From DATIHQ01 sp035480535 (GTDB taxonomy: Bacteria > Chlamydiota > Chlamydiia > Chlamydiales > SM23-39), in contig DATIHQ010000121.1 in NCBI GenBank assembly GCA_035480535.1, positions 1 through 56,477 of the forward strand: a stretch of 56,477 nt of DNA, given 5' to 3'. The notes beneath the pieces were generated by a model. The model saw only the letters and a list, made by a program, of their open reading frames with translations, made no database searches and was not told the DNA's origin. Below are positions 22,376 to 30,798 of the stretch, one piece after another (within the stretch, counting starts at the first letter, position 1; each line of letters starts with the position of its first letter). Made by a program: the position numbers and the translations under genes.

Positions 22376-23659
22376 ATGCGCAAACAGCCGATTCAAGTCG
22401 CTACGGTGATATTAGCGGGGGGACAAGGCACTCGCCTTCATCCTCTAACAATCCATCATTCCAAGCCGGCGATCTCTTACGGGGGGCGCTATCGGCTGAT
22501 CGATATCCCTATCTCCAACTCAATCAATTCTGATTTTCGGCAAATTTTTGTGATCGCCCAGTATCTTTCAGGGGAATTACAGCACCATATCAGCCATTCC
22601 TATCATTTCGACTCGTTTAATCCAGGCTCCGTCGACGTATTGACACCGCAAATTGCCGAGAGTGGGGAAAAGCAGTGGTTTGCCGGGACTGCCGATGCTG
22701 TGCGAAAGAACCTCCCCACGATTTTAAAATCTCCCGCTGACTATTTTTTAATTTTGTCAGGAGATCAGCTCTATAACATCAATTTTCAATTGATGATCGC
22801 ATTTGCCCAGGAACAAAAGGCCGATCTAACGATCGCCTCTTTGCCCGTGTTGGAGAAAGAAGCCAAGCGAATGGGTCTATTGAAAATTGATGGGGGTCAT
22901 AAAGTGATCGATTTTGTGGAAAAGCCGCAAGATCCTGAAATCCTGCGAAAGTTTATCCTCCCAGAAAAATTCTTCCAAGATTGTAAAATTAAACCCCATA
23001 AAGATCCCTGTTATCTCGGCTCTATGGGAATTTATATCTTTAAAAGAGAGGCTCTGGTCGATCTTCTTCAAAAAGATCATCGACACGACTTTGGACACCA
23101 CTTGATCACCACTGCCGTCAAAAGTGGAAAAACATCGGCTTATGTCTTTTGCGGCTATTGGGAAGACATTGGAACCGTTGCCTCCTATTATGAAGCCAAC
23201 CTTTTGCTGACGACATCGGAACAAGGGCTCAATACATATGATGAGCAGAATCCAATCTACACCCGTTCTACCTATCTGCCCGGGCCAAAAATCAAGTGCA
23301 CAAAGATCACCCAGTCGATCATTTGCGAGGGAAGCATCATTGAGGCGGATGAGGTGTACCATAGCGTCATCGGCCTTCGCTCCCATATAAAAAAAGGGAC
23401 GATCATTCGAGATTCAGTCATGATGGGAAATCACTTCTATTTAGAGCCAGTTCGCGACGGAGTTTCCCATGAATCTGGCATCGGAGAGAATTGCCTCATC
23501 GAAAAGGCAATCATCGATGAGCATGTTCTCATCGGCAACAACGTTCGTTTGATCAACAAGAAAAAACTGGATCAATTTGAGGGGGATGGGATTTTTGTGC
23601 GCGATGGAATCATCATCGTCCCCGCTGGAGTGCAAATTCCCGACGGCTTTGAATTTTAA
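22376..23659 (+). CDS. glgC: Glucose-1-phosphate adenylyltransferase
   Basis: A 427-residue ADP-glucose pyrophosphorylase. The N-terminal nucleotidyltransferase motif is VILAGGQGTRLHPLT, followed by KPAISYGGRYRLIDIPISN and WFAGTADAVRKNL, the catalytic Asp region LILSGDQLYNINF, the substrate loop FVEKPQDP and YWEDIGTVASYYEANL; a left-handed beta-helix fills the C-terminus. It commits glucose 1-phosphate to glycogen by making ADP-glucose. Chlamydiae keep a glycogen pathway, and glgC is usually solitary, as here. It lies 33 bp after lipA on the same strand and 23 bp before the phosphoesterase gene. Confidence 0.96.
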   Translation: MRKQPIQVATVILAGGQGTRLHPLTIHHSKPAISYGGRYRLIDIPISNSINSDFRQIFVIAQYLSGELQHHISHSYHFDSFNPGSVDVLTPQIAESGEKQWFAGTADAVRKNLPTILKSPADYFLILSGDQLYNINFQLMIAFAQEQKADLTIASLPVLEKEAKRMGLLKIDGGHKVIDFVEKPQDPEILRKFILPEKFFQDCKIKPHKDPCYLGSMGIYIFKREALVDLLQKDHRHDFGHHLITTAVKSGKTSAYVFCGYWEDIGTVASYYEANLLLTTSEQGLNTYDEQNPIYTRSTYLPGPKIKCTKITQSIICEGSIIEADEVYHSVIGLRSHIKKGTIIRDSVMMGNHFYLEPVRDGVSHESGIGENCLIEKAIIDEHVLIGNNVRLINKKKLDQFEGDGIFVRDGIIIVPAGVQIPDGFEF

Positions 23660-23682
23660 GCCCTTTCAGGTAAACTAGACAC

Positions 23683-24438
23683 ATGCGTATCTGGGCCATT
23701 GGCGATCTTCATTTAAGTTTCGGCGTAGCGAATAAGAGCATGGACATCTTTGGCCCTGCTTGGGAAAACCACGCCGATAAAATCGCTACTTCTTGGAAAA
23801 GTCTTATCTCGCCTCACGATCTCGTCCTCATTCCCGGCGATATTTCTTGGGCCCTAAAAGTAGATGAGGCCGTTCCCGACCTGCAGTGGATTCATGAATT
23901 GCCAGGAACAAAGGTCCTAATCAAAGGCAATCACGACTATTGGTGGGGCTCTCTCAATAAAATCGCCCCCGTTCTTCCCTCTTCTATCCATCTAATTCAA
24001 AACAATGCCTTCAATTGGAAAGAGGTGACGATTGGAGGCGCCCGCCTTTGGGATACGCCTGAATATTCCTTTGGGGAATTCATTGAATTTCGGGAAAATC
24101 CTCGGGCAAAACCTCCTGTAGACACAGAAGTACTGGTTCAACAGGAGATGCAGGAAAAAATCTTCAATCGAGAATTGGAGCGGTTGAAAATGAGCCTCTC
24201 CCAGTTAAATCCTGAGGCAAAGGTGCGGATCGCAATGACCCACTATCCTCCTATCAGCGCCGATCTAAAGCCTTCGCGCGCCGCCCAAATCCTAGAGCAA
24301 CACCAGATACAAATTTGTGTCTTTGGCCATCTGCACAACATCAAGCCCAATGTCGATCTTTTCGGGGAAAAAAAGGGGATACGCTACATCTTGACTTCCA
24401 GTGATTACATTCACTTTCAGCCGGTCGCTATTTTATAA
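23683..24438 (+). CDS. Calcineurin-like metallophosphoesterase
   Basis: A 251-residue metallophosphatase. All metal-binding blocks are present in order: GDLHLS at the N-terminus, LIPGDISWA, IKGNHDYWWG, MTHYPP and the C-terminal FGHLHN. This build is typical of a small family of cytoplasmic phosphoesterases annotated only by fold; the substrate cannot be told. Its 3' end overlaps the convergent helical protein gene by 11 bp. The 23-bp gap after glgC suggests cotranscription. Confidence 0.9.
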   Translation: MRIWAIGDLHLSFGVANKSMDIFGPAWENHADKIATSWKSLISPHDLVLIPGDISWALKVDEAVPDLQWIHELPGTKVLIKGNHDYWWGSLNKIAPVLPSSIHLIQNNAFNWKEVTIGGARLWDTPEYSFGEFIEFRENPRAKPPVDTEVLVQQEMQEKIFNRELERLKMSLSQLNPEAKVRIAMTHYPPISADLKPSRAAQILEQHQIQICVFGHLHNIKPNVDLFGEKKGIRYILTSSDYIHFQPVAIL

Positions 24439-25375
24439 CAATGTCATGAAGCTTTTTTAGATCGGGATCTTTGGGATCGAGCTTGCCGTAGGGCTCCTTG
24501 CGCTTTTCCATCAGCTTTTGAATGGCTTGCTCTAGAGCATCTTGATCGAGTCTTCGGTAATAGTCGGCAATCGCTGCCATCACCTCGACCAATTCTTCTT
24601 CTGTCCTCAGAAGGGGAAGGACTTTCTTAACTCCTCTAATGAAAAGCTCCGGCTCTCCATTTACCTTCAGGAACTTCAAGACTTCAATGAGGAGAGGAAG
24701 ATCGGCCTTGCCCTCTAAAATCTCTGCAATCAACCGATCGGCCTCTCCAATATCGGTCGCAGCGACAATCCGCGCCTTTAAAAATTCAAACCAAATCGGC
24801 TCATTCACGTAGGGAAAGAATCCTTCCACTAATTCCGAGGCATAAAATGGGTTGCCGCTATCGAGAAGATCGGCGATGTAATCGTAGAGAAAACTCTCCA
24901 AATCATGGGCGCAATAGTCGCAAATGACCCTAAAGACCTCTTGCGGATCGACTCCTGCATCGGCATTTTCATCTAAGATCTCCATTAGATTCGCCAGTCC
25001 ATCCTGAATCCATTCATCGCTCTCCATTTTTCCTTGATCAAACAGAGAAATGCGATAGTCCAATTCATCGAAAAAAATGGAAAGGGATTGCTTTTCAGGC
25101 AGTAAACGGCGCCAAATTTCAAAGAGGATTAAATAAAGTGCATCCGAATCTTCTTCTACTATTAGATCAGCTAATTCCTCGGGAGTGTCGCACGTTTCCG
25201 CATACTGCAAAAAGGCCCCTTTATCTACCCGTATGTTCCCTTTTTCCAAACGTTCAAAAAGTATTTCCAGGGGAATAGAGCGAAGATCTTCTACCATCCA
25301 AGGCTCTGCGTTTACCGAACGATCTTCCGCCGCATTAAGCCGCAAAAGATTATAAAGTGCTTTCGTCTGTAACAT
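24428..25375 (-). CDS. Helical protein of unknown function
   Basis: A 315-residue acidic, almost entirely helical protein rich in Leu, Glu and Asp (for example TPEELADLIVEEDSDALYLI, PQEVFRVICDYCAHDLES, TEEELVEVMAAIADYYRRLD). No signal peptide or membrane segment is apparent, and the pattern of amphipathic helices suggests a TPR-like or alpha-solenoid repeat for protein binding. I do not recognise a named family. It is convergent with the phosphoesterase and divergent from the pseudopilin-like gene at 25433. Probably a cytoplasmic conserved protein. Confidence 0.75.
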   Translation of the reverse strand: MLQTKALYNLLRLNAAEDRSVNAEPWMVEDLRSIPLEILFERLEKGNIRVDKGAFLQYAETCDTPEELADLIVEEDSDALYLILFEIWRRLLPEKQSLSIFFDELDYRISLFDQGKMESDEWIQDGLANLMEILDENADAGVDPQEVFRVICDYCAHDLESFLYDYIADLLDSGNPFYASELVEGFFPYVNEPIWFEFLKARIVAATDIGEADRLIAEILEGKADLPLLIEVLKFLKVNGEPELFIRGVKKVLPLLRTEEELVEVMAAIADYYRRLDQDALEQAIQKLMEKRKEPYGKLDPKDPDLKKLHDIVIK

Positions 25376-25432
25376 ATGTCAACAAATTTAATACATTTCG
25401 TTTTTTTAATCTATTACTTATAATGCAAGGCC

Positions 25433-25873
25433 ATGAAAAAAAGAACCTTTCTTCTATTAGAAGTGCTCATTGCGTTACTTCTCGTCATTTGCTGCGCGGT
25501 TCCTCTGGTGACGCAGCCCCTCATTCTCTTTCGCAAAGAAGTAAAGACGCTTGAGGAAGTAGAACAAGAGCGCTTAGCTAATTGGACTTTTACTGAAATC
25601 AAAGAAAAATTATTTAAAAATGAAATTTCTTGGGAAAGGCTCCCCTCCAAAGGCATCACCTCACCTTCTTTTCCCCTTCCTCCAATCGCCCTACAGATCC
25701 CAGGATGCAACTCCAAACCCATGGCTCGCTCTTATACTCTTTCTTGTTCGGGAGAAAAAACGGGGACACATGAAGAGACCTACCGATCATTCTTAGTCAG
25801 AATCGCTATTGGGAATAAAAAAAAATATTCTTACCGCCTCATCGTTCAAAGAAAACCCATTCCTACCCTTTGA
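25433..25873 (+). CDS. Pseudopilin-like protein (type II secretion/type IV pilus family)
   Basis: A 146-residue protein starting MKKRTFLLLEVLIALLLV, the prepilin N-terminal pattern: short basic leader, Phe at +1, Glu at +5 and a long hydrophobic helix. The residue at -1 is Thr rather than the usual Gly, so processing by the prepilin peptidase is uncertain. The rest is a small globular domain with two Cys (GCNSKPMARSYTLSCSG) that may pair. In Chlamydia a run of type II secretion genes (gspG and neighbours, about CT565-CT572) includes similar small proteins. It overlaps the convergent membrane protein gene by 11 bp. Confidence 0.7.
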   Translation: MKKRTFLLLEVLIALLLVICCAVPLVTQPLILFRKEVKTLEEVEQERLANWTFTEIKEKLFKNEISWERLPSKGITSPSFPLPPIALQIPGCNSKPMARSYTLSCSGEKTGTHEETYRSFLVRIAIGNKKKYSYRLIVQRKPIPTL

Positions 25874-26732
25874 AATCGACCTTTTTCCGCAGGGAAATGT
25901 GCGTCCTCGGATCTTTCTCGATAAAAGTCAGCTTTGTCAATTTGTGATTTAGATGGCCGAATTTCAATAGAGCATATAGGTCGGGGTCGAGAGAAACGAG
26001 GTGAGCCTCGCTGCAAAGATGTTCAATCCACTCTTGCGTGACAGGCGGATGAGGTTTCTTGTGAATCTCCGCATGAAGTTTCAAGGCGGCTTTGGAACCA
26101 AATAGAACAGTCAGCATGTCGGGGTGAGCATGAAAAAGACACAGTTTTTCATTCACCGGATCCACTTTGATGTAATCGAGAAGAGATGGATAGCCGACAC
26201 CTGCCATTAAATCCCATTCCTTCGTCCCCTTAAGCATCTTGTAATAGAGCGGCTGTAGAGAATCGGGAAAAGAGATCTTTTCCAATACGAAAGGAGATTC
26301 CTTTTGCAGTTTTGCCAAAAGTAACAGCTGATCGAGAAAATAGTATTCAAATCTCGTTTTCTTTTCGAAAAGAGGCTTGTAGAATGTGGCCAGAAGCTTG
26401 GCTGTCAGCTCATAAAGAAGGGGGTGCGCCTCTCTTCCTTCCTGGATCAAGGGCCAAAGATTCAGCCGTGCACATTCTTGATTGAGCTTTGGTCCTTCCT
26501 TTTTTTGCGGAGTCTTCTTTTTATTAGATAGCGTCGAAACGGAAGATTTCCGTTTACCACCCAATTTATTATAAAGTTCACTTTCATAGTGATTCAGGAT
26601 TTTCCGATTCACCTTTTGATGCCCCAAATAGGTCCTTTGAAGGCGATGGGCACCTATTTGCTTTTCCCAGCAGGCGAAAAAGGCATAAGAGAGAATGAGA
26701 AGCAGTGAAAAGATGAGTCCTAAGACATTCAT
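25863..26732 (-). CDS. Membrane-anchored protein linked to pseudopilin genes
   Basis: A 289-residue protein with one N-terminal membrane helix (MNVLGLIFSLLLILSYAFFACW) then a basic linker (KRKSSVSTLSNKKKTPQKK) and a large globular domain. The C-terminus includes DPDLYALLKFGHLNHKLTKL. I do not recognise the domain. ATG at 26732 overlaps the stop of the upstream pilin-like gene (ATGA) and has AGGAGG nine bases upstream; a TTG at 26753 is less likely. The ATGA coupling to a pseudopilin suggests a type II secretion-related role, comparable to hypothetical genes beside gspG in Chlamydia. Confidence in function is low. Confidence 0.7.
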   Translation of the reverse strand: MNVLGLIFSLLLILSYAFFACWEKQIGAHRLQRTYLGHQKVNRKILNHYESELYNKLGGKRKSSVSTLSNKKKTPQKKEGPKLNQECARLNLWPLIQEGREAHPLLYELTAKLLATFYKPLFEKKTRFEYYFLDQLLLLAKLQKESPFVLEKISFPDSLQPLYYKMLKGTKEWDLMAGVGYPSLLDYIKVDPVNEKLCLFHAHPDMLTVLFGSKAALKLHAEIHKKPHPPVTQEWIEHLCSEAHLVSLDPDLYALLKFGHLNHKLTKLTFIEKDPRTHISLRKKVDFKG

Positions 26733-27367
26733 GACCTGCGCCCTCCTTCCCAATAGGTGATCATGGGTTCAGGAGAGGGAAGGATAAAAGCAAAGCGGAC
26801 GGGATCTTTCTTCTCTTTCCAAACTAAAAGGCGGATGACAGAAGGAGTTTCAAGGCGCGCAATGGGCCAGTTTGAGCGCCACTCTAAAGTGGAGTTGATC
26901 GTCCGTTTTTTCGCCCCTTTTTCTTCGGTTTTCTGCGCGAGGAATTCAAACTCATAATTGGAGACATTCGATAGAAGAATTTCCTTTCTCCAGGAGCGAT
27001 CTTTATCTATGGGCCACGTAGCTAAAACCAATTGCTTTTTTTCATCGAGATAAATCCGTCCCAACACGGTTCCACTGAAAATGGGATCTGGGTCGATTCC
27101 ATTATCAAAAGTGGCCACGAGGCTCGCATTTTTTTCTTCCGGGAATAGCTGGGTATAAAGGGGCGCTTGAAAAGAGGCCCTATCAATGTTGGAAAAGATC
27201 GATTGCAAGCGCATTTGCAAATATTGGCGAGAAGAAATTTCTACGCGGGCTGTTTCCAGTCTTTTTTCAATTTTTGCACTCTCGACGAAGAAAGAGAAAA
27301 GAAAGGTCAATAAAACTGCAGTGAGACTTAAGGCAATCAATATTTCAAGAAGAACAAAATTTCTTAT
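26729..27367 (-). CDS. Pseudopilin-like protein with unusual start
   Basis: About 212 residues. The N-terminus reads (K)RIRNFVLLEILIALSLTAVLLTFLF: the prepilin helix with Phe +1 and Glu +5 but Asn rather than Gly at -1. A pilin-like globular domain follows and ends in MITYWEGGRRS. No ATG, GTG or TTG sits just before the leader. The frame meets an ATA overlapping the OPT stop (ATAA at 27364-27367), a GTG at 27439 and an ATG at 27514, the latter two deep within the OPT gene. The end overlaps the next gene by ATGA. Start given as 27367 is a placeholder. Confidence 0.6.
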   Translation of the reverse strand: MRNFVLLEILIALSLTAVLLTFLFSFFVESAKIEKRLETARVEISSRQYLQMRLQSIFSNIDRASFQAPLYTQLFPEEKNASLVATFDNGIDPDPIFSGTVLGRIYLDEKKQLVLATWPIDKDRSWRKEILLSNVSNYEFEFLAQKTEEKGAKKRTINSTLEWRSNWPIARLETPSVIRLLVWKEKKDPVRFAFILPSPEPMITYWEGGRRS

Positions 27368-29217
27368 TCTTTTTGTTTTCTGATGGAGAAATAGCCGAGT
27401 CCAAGTGCGAGGAGAAGATAGGTCCCGAAGCTGAACCACTGGGACAATTTGCCCGGTGCATCGGCAGGAATCGCGCCCGCAAGGGTGAGGAATGCAATGG
27501 CAATGCCTACACATGCGTCGCCCCCGATAAATCCAGAAGCGAGAAGAACGCCTCGCTCTTGGGCGAGTTCCTGATCCGTATGGCGATTGACATAAGCTCT
27601 CACAAGACCGCCCACCATACTAGCAGCGCTAAGAGATAGTGGCAAATAAACACCTAAAGCAAAGGGTAAAACAGGGATTCCCAAAATCGCCATGATGATC
27701 CCTATCATCACCCCAACCCCGACTAAGGCATAGGGAAGATTGCCGCTAATGACCCCGTTGACCACCATCGACATCAAGGTCGCCTGCGGCGCTGGCATCG
27801 CCTTAGAGCCAATCCCATAGGCTTGATTGAGTAAATAAACAGTATACCCCAGTGCCAAGGCGGGGATAAGGATCCCAATGATCTCAGCAATTTGCTGCGA
27901 GCGGGGGGTTGCCCCCAGGATATAGCCTGTTTTCAGATCTTGGGCCGTTGTGCCGGCTAGGCAAATCGCGCAGCAAGCAACACATCCCATCGACATAGCG
28001 GAAATCAAGTAAATTCTTTCCGTCCAGTTCAATAGAACAAAGACCAAACAAGTCACTAAAAGCACCGTGATCGTCATTCCTGAAGTAGGGTTTGAAGAGG
28101 AGCCGACTAATCCGACAGTCAATGAGGTGACGGCGACAAAGAAAAAGCTCAAAATGACCAACAACACGATCGTCAACAGATTCATTGGAAGGGTAGGGAA
28201 GAGCCATAAGAAAAGGACGATTGCTAACGACCCAAGAAGGAGCCACGCCAGGGAGATATCTCTTTCTGTTCGAGGCAAATGAGCTCTTGCCGCAAATCCG
28301 CCAAACAACTCTTTAAAACTCATGTGGATTGTTCGATATAAGAGGGGGATAATCTTAAACAAACTTAAGATCCCTCCCACCGCCAAAGTTCCTGCACCAA
28401 TGTATCTCACATAATGATTCCAAATATCATCTGCAGACATCGCTCCTACGGGAGTCGTCGATGGATAAACCGCTTCGCTTCCCAATCCAAAGGTAGAAAT
28501 TAACGGAATAATCACCCACCAAGCGAGAAGGCTGCCGGAAAACATCAATGCGGTGATCTTTGGACCGATGATATACCCAACGCCTAAAAGAGCTGGCGTC
28601 GCATCGAGGCTGAACTCTGTTTTTTTAAAGAACCCAAACGTCCAATTGACTGTTTCTGACCAAAGATAAATGCCGTTGGAGCAAATCTTGTAAACCCCTG
28701 CCGCCAAAAAACCCCAGGAAGCCATAATGGCCGATTTTCGGCTCTTCTGCCCAGATTTTAAGATTTCGGCGCAGGCGGTTCCTTCAGGAAAGGGCAATTT
28801 TTTATGTTCTTCGACAATGATATAGCGCCGCATGGGGATCATCAGCAAAATCCCCAGAAGACCTCCCATGCAGGAAAGGATGAAAATTCGCCCGATTGAA
28901 GGAGTCTCTCCCAACAGAATCAGAGCGGGGATTGTAAAAATGACCCCAGCTGCCAATCCTTCCCCCACCGTCGCAATTGTTTGGACGATGTTATTTTCAA
29001 GAATGGTCACATCCCGGAACATCACTCTTAAAATGGCCATCGACATAATCGCTGCAGGAATAGAGGCGGAAATAGTGGTTCCAATCTTTAAAGCCAGGTA
29101 TGCATTTGCTACAGCGAAGAAAAACCCGAAGATCATTCCAAGGATTATCGCCCGCGGCGTAAATTCCCGCATCACGGTGCCTGCCGAAACATGGGGATGG
29201 AAGGTTTCATGGGTCAT
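27364..29217 (-). CDS. Oligopeptide transporter, OPT family
   Basis: A 617-residue polytopic protein with about 15 hydrophobic segments. OPT/YSL hallmarks include FFFAVANAYLALKIGTTISAS near the N-terminus, LPFPEGTACAEIL after the first cytoplasmic loop, GVGYIIGPKITALMFSGSLLA, NPTSGMTITVLLVTC and AGTTAQDLKTGYILGATPRSQQ. These carriers are proton-coupled and import short peptides or metal chelates. Intracellular bacteria use peptide uptake for amino acids. The start ATG has AGGAGATT upstream (28-30 bp before the palindrome-containing gap). A pseudopilin-like frame begins across its stop. Confidence 0.94.
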   Translation of the reverse strand: MTHETFHPHVSAGTVMREFTPRAIILGMIFGFFFAVANAYLALKIGTTISASIPAAIMSMAILRVMFRDVTILENNIVQTIATVGEGLAAGVIFTIPALILLGETPSIGRIFILSCMGGLLGILLMIPMRRYIIVEEHKKLPFPEGTACAEILKSGQKSRKSAIMASWGFLAAGVYKICSNGIYLWSETVNWTFGFFKKTEFSLDATPALLGVGYIIGPKITALMFSGSLLAWWVIIPLISTFGLGSEAVYPSTTPVGAMSADDIWNHYVRYIGAGTLAVGGILSLFKIIPLLYRTIHMSFKELFGGFAARAHLPRTERDISLAWLLLGSLAIVLFLWLFPTLPMNLLTIVLLVILSFFFVAVTSLTVGLVGSSSNPTSGMTITVLLVTCLVFVLLNWTERIYLISAMSMGCVACCAICLAGTTAQDLKTGYILGATPRSQQIAEIIGILIPALALGYTVYLLNQAYGIGSKAMPAPQATLMSMVVNGVISGNLPYALVGVGVMIGIIMAILGIPVLPFALGVYLPLSLSAASMVGGLVRAYVNRHTDQELAQERGVLLASGFIGGDACVGIAIAFLTLAGAIPADAPGKLSQWFSFGTYLLLALGLGYFSIRKQKE

Positions 29218-29275
29218 GCAAATCTCCTGATAATCTCCCTATGCCTTTTCCAGAAATATTAGGGAAGGAGAATCA

Positions 29276-29326
29276 AATGTAAAGCGCGCTTTACATTGCC
29301 TTTGGGGCCCCCGAAAATCGCCTTAT
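29276..29326 (-). repeat. Palindromic repeat copy B, 3' of the histidine kinase gene
   Basis: The 22-bp palindrome with half-site AATGTAAAGCG is at 29276-29297. On the minus strand it is preceded, 21 bases away, by AGGCG (29319-29323) and by TTTTCGGGGGCCCC between them, exactly the arrangement of the copy at 53084-53138. AGGCG begins at the last base of the kinase stop codon. No CDS is supported in the 105-bp gap. Confidence 0.85.
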
Positions 29327-30798
29327 TTTTTGGCATTTTGAGGTAGGGCAATAGTGAAGGCACTTCCCTTATTTAATTGGGAGACAACGGCAATGCTGCC
29401 CTTATGTTTCTCAACGATGGTTTTTACAATCGAAAGGCCAAGGCCAGCCCCGCCCGATTTTCGGGAGCGCGCCCTATCCACTGTATAAAACCGATCGAAA
29501 ATACGGAGGAGATCCGACTCAGAAATTCCAATTCCTCGATCGGAAATATTGAAAAGAATTTGATCCCCTGACCTGCGGATGGATAGTTCGATATGGGCAG
29601 GATGATGAGAATACTTCACCCCATTTTCTAAAAGATTCATAATCGCCAGATCGATGAGATCTGCGTCTGCAATGATAGGAGCTCGATGGAGCTCGCAGTT
29701 TAAAGAAATCTCCACTTCAGGATGCGCCGTAAGAAGAAGGTGTTTGCAATTCTCTACAATGGGAATCAGATCGACCGCGCGAAAATTCTGCTCTGAAAGA
29801 TTTTCGATATCAGACAATGTGAGAAGGCTTTTGACTAATTTTTCTAATCTTCCGCACGTTTTTACAATTTTTTCTGTGATGTCATGCATCATTTCAGGAG
29901 TCATGTCAGGCAAATCTTGCAAGGTCTCCGCAAAACCTCGAATGATCGTAATAGGGGTTCTGAGTTCATGAGACGCATTGGCAATGAAATCCTTTCCCAT
30001 CTCCAATACTTTATAATCGGAGGTTTTATCCTGAAGGACAAGAATCGCGCCGCTTTGATGAGCCAGAGGGGCTGAAATGAGATCTAAATAAACCCGTTCC
30101 CCTAATGTCCATGTTTGAATGATCGACTCAGAAGTCTGCAGGGCTTGCAGAACAATTTCATGACATTTTTTCGAAAGATCAGAATCGCGCATTTTAATTT
30201 GATCGAGGGGTACATTCATCACCACATCATGAGCTACGCCCAGCATTTGGCAGGCAATTTGATTGACATAGGTCACCTTCGCGCTCGTATCTAACGCGAT
30301 AATCCCTTCTCCTAGTGAATCGAGAATTTCCTCACTTTCTTTTCTTTGCCTTTTGAGATTTTCGATTTGCTTCTTGATTCGATCGGTCAAAGAATTTAGG
30401 GTCAATCCCAATTTGCTGAATTCATCCCCGCTAGCTCCTTCTTTTAAATCAACTCGCGGCAGTTGTCCTTCTTCGTAGGGAAGAATCGCATCGAAGATCT
30501 GTTGGATGGGCTGGGTCAATCGATGGATAACCAACCAGGTCATCAATGAATACAACAACAAAATTGCCGTCCCTAGAAAAAGAAATCCCATCTCAAAATC
30601 AAGGGTTAATTCTTTTTGGAGAATTTTGATGAGATCTGAACCATCAGGAATCTTTTCTAAAAGCTCCTTTGTCCGATTTTCAAGTGAGCTATGTATGATG
30701 TTCGCCACAGTCCTTTCAACAAAAGGAAAGAGCACGGCGAGAAATACAAGGAAAAGAACGATATCGCTAAGGAGGATCTTTTTTCTAAAGCTGAGCAT
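29323..30798 (-). CDS. PAS/HAMP sensor histidine kinase, PhoR-like
   Basis: A 491-residue membrane kinase. Two N-terminal hydrophobic helices (about 12-32 and 69-92) flank a short periplasmic loop; HAMP (RLTQPIQQIFDAIL...) and PAS (ILDSLGEGIIALDTSAKVTYVNQIA) domains follow. The H-box is NASHELRTPITIIRGFAETL, the N-box NLLENGVKYS, and the G-boxes DRGIGISESD and SGGAGLGLSIVKTI. It autophosphorylates on His and would donate to a response regulator, but none lies nearby. Chlamydia has one such pair (AtoS/AtoC); the relation is unproven. ATG 30798 is chosen; 30843 is also in frame and lies in pepP. Overlaps pepP by 14 bp. Confidence 0.93.
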   Translation of the reverse strand: MLSFRKKILLSDIVLFLVFLAVLFPFVERTVANIIHSSLENRTKELLEKIPDGSDLIKILQKELTLDFEMGFLFLGTAILLLYSLMTWLVIHRLTQPIQQIFDAILPYEEGQLPRVDLKEGASGDEFSKLGLTLNSLTDRIKKQIENLKRQRKESEEILDSLGEGIIALDTSAKVTYVNQIACQMLGVAHDVVMNVPLDQIKMRDSDLSKKCHEIVLQALQTSESIIQTWTLGERVYLDLISAPLAHQSGAILVLQDKTSDYKVLEMGKDFIANASHELRTPITIIRGFAETLQDLPDMTPEMMHDITEKIVKTCGRLEKLVKSLLTLSDIENLSEQNFRAVDLIPIVENCKHLLLTAHPEVEISLNCELHRAPIIADADLIDLAIMNLLENGVKYSHHPAHIELSIRRSGDQILFNISDRGIGISESDLLRIFDRFYTVDRARSRKSGGAGLGLSIVKTIVEKHKGSIAVVSQLNKGSAFTIALPQNAKK

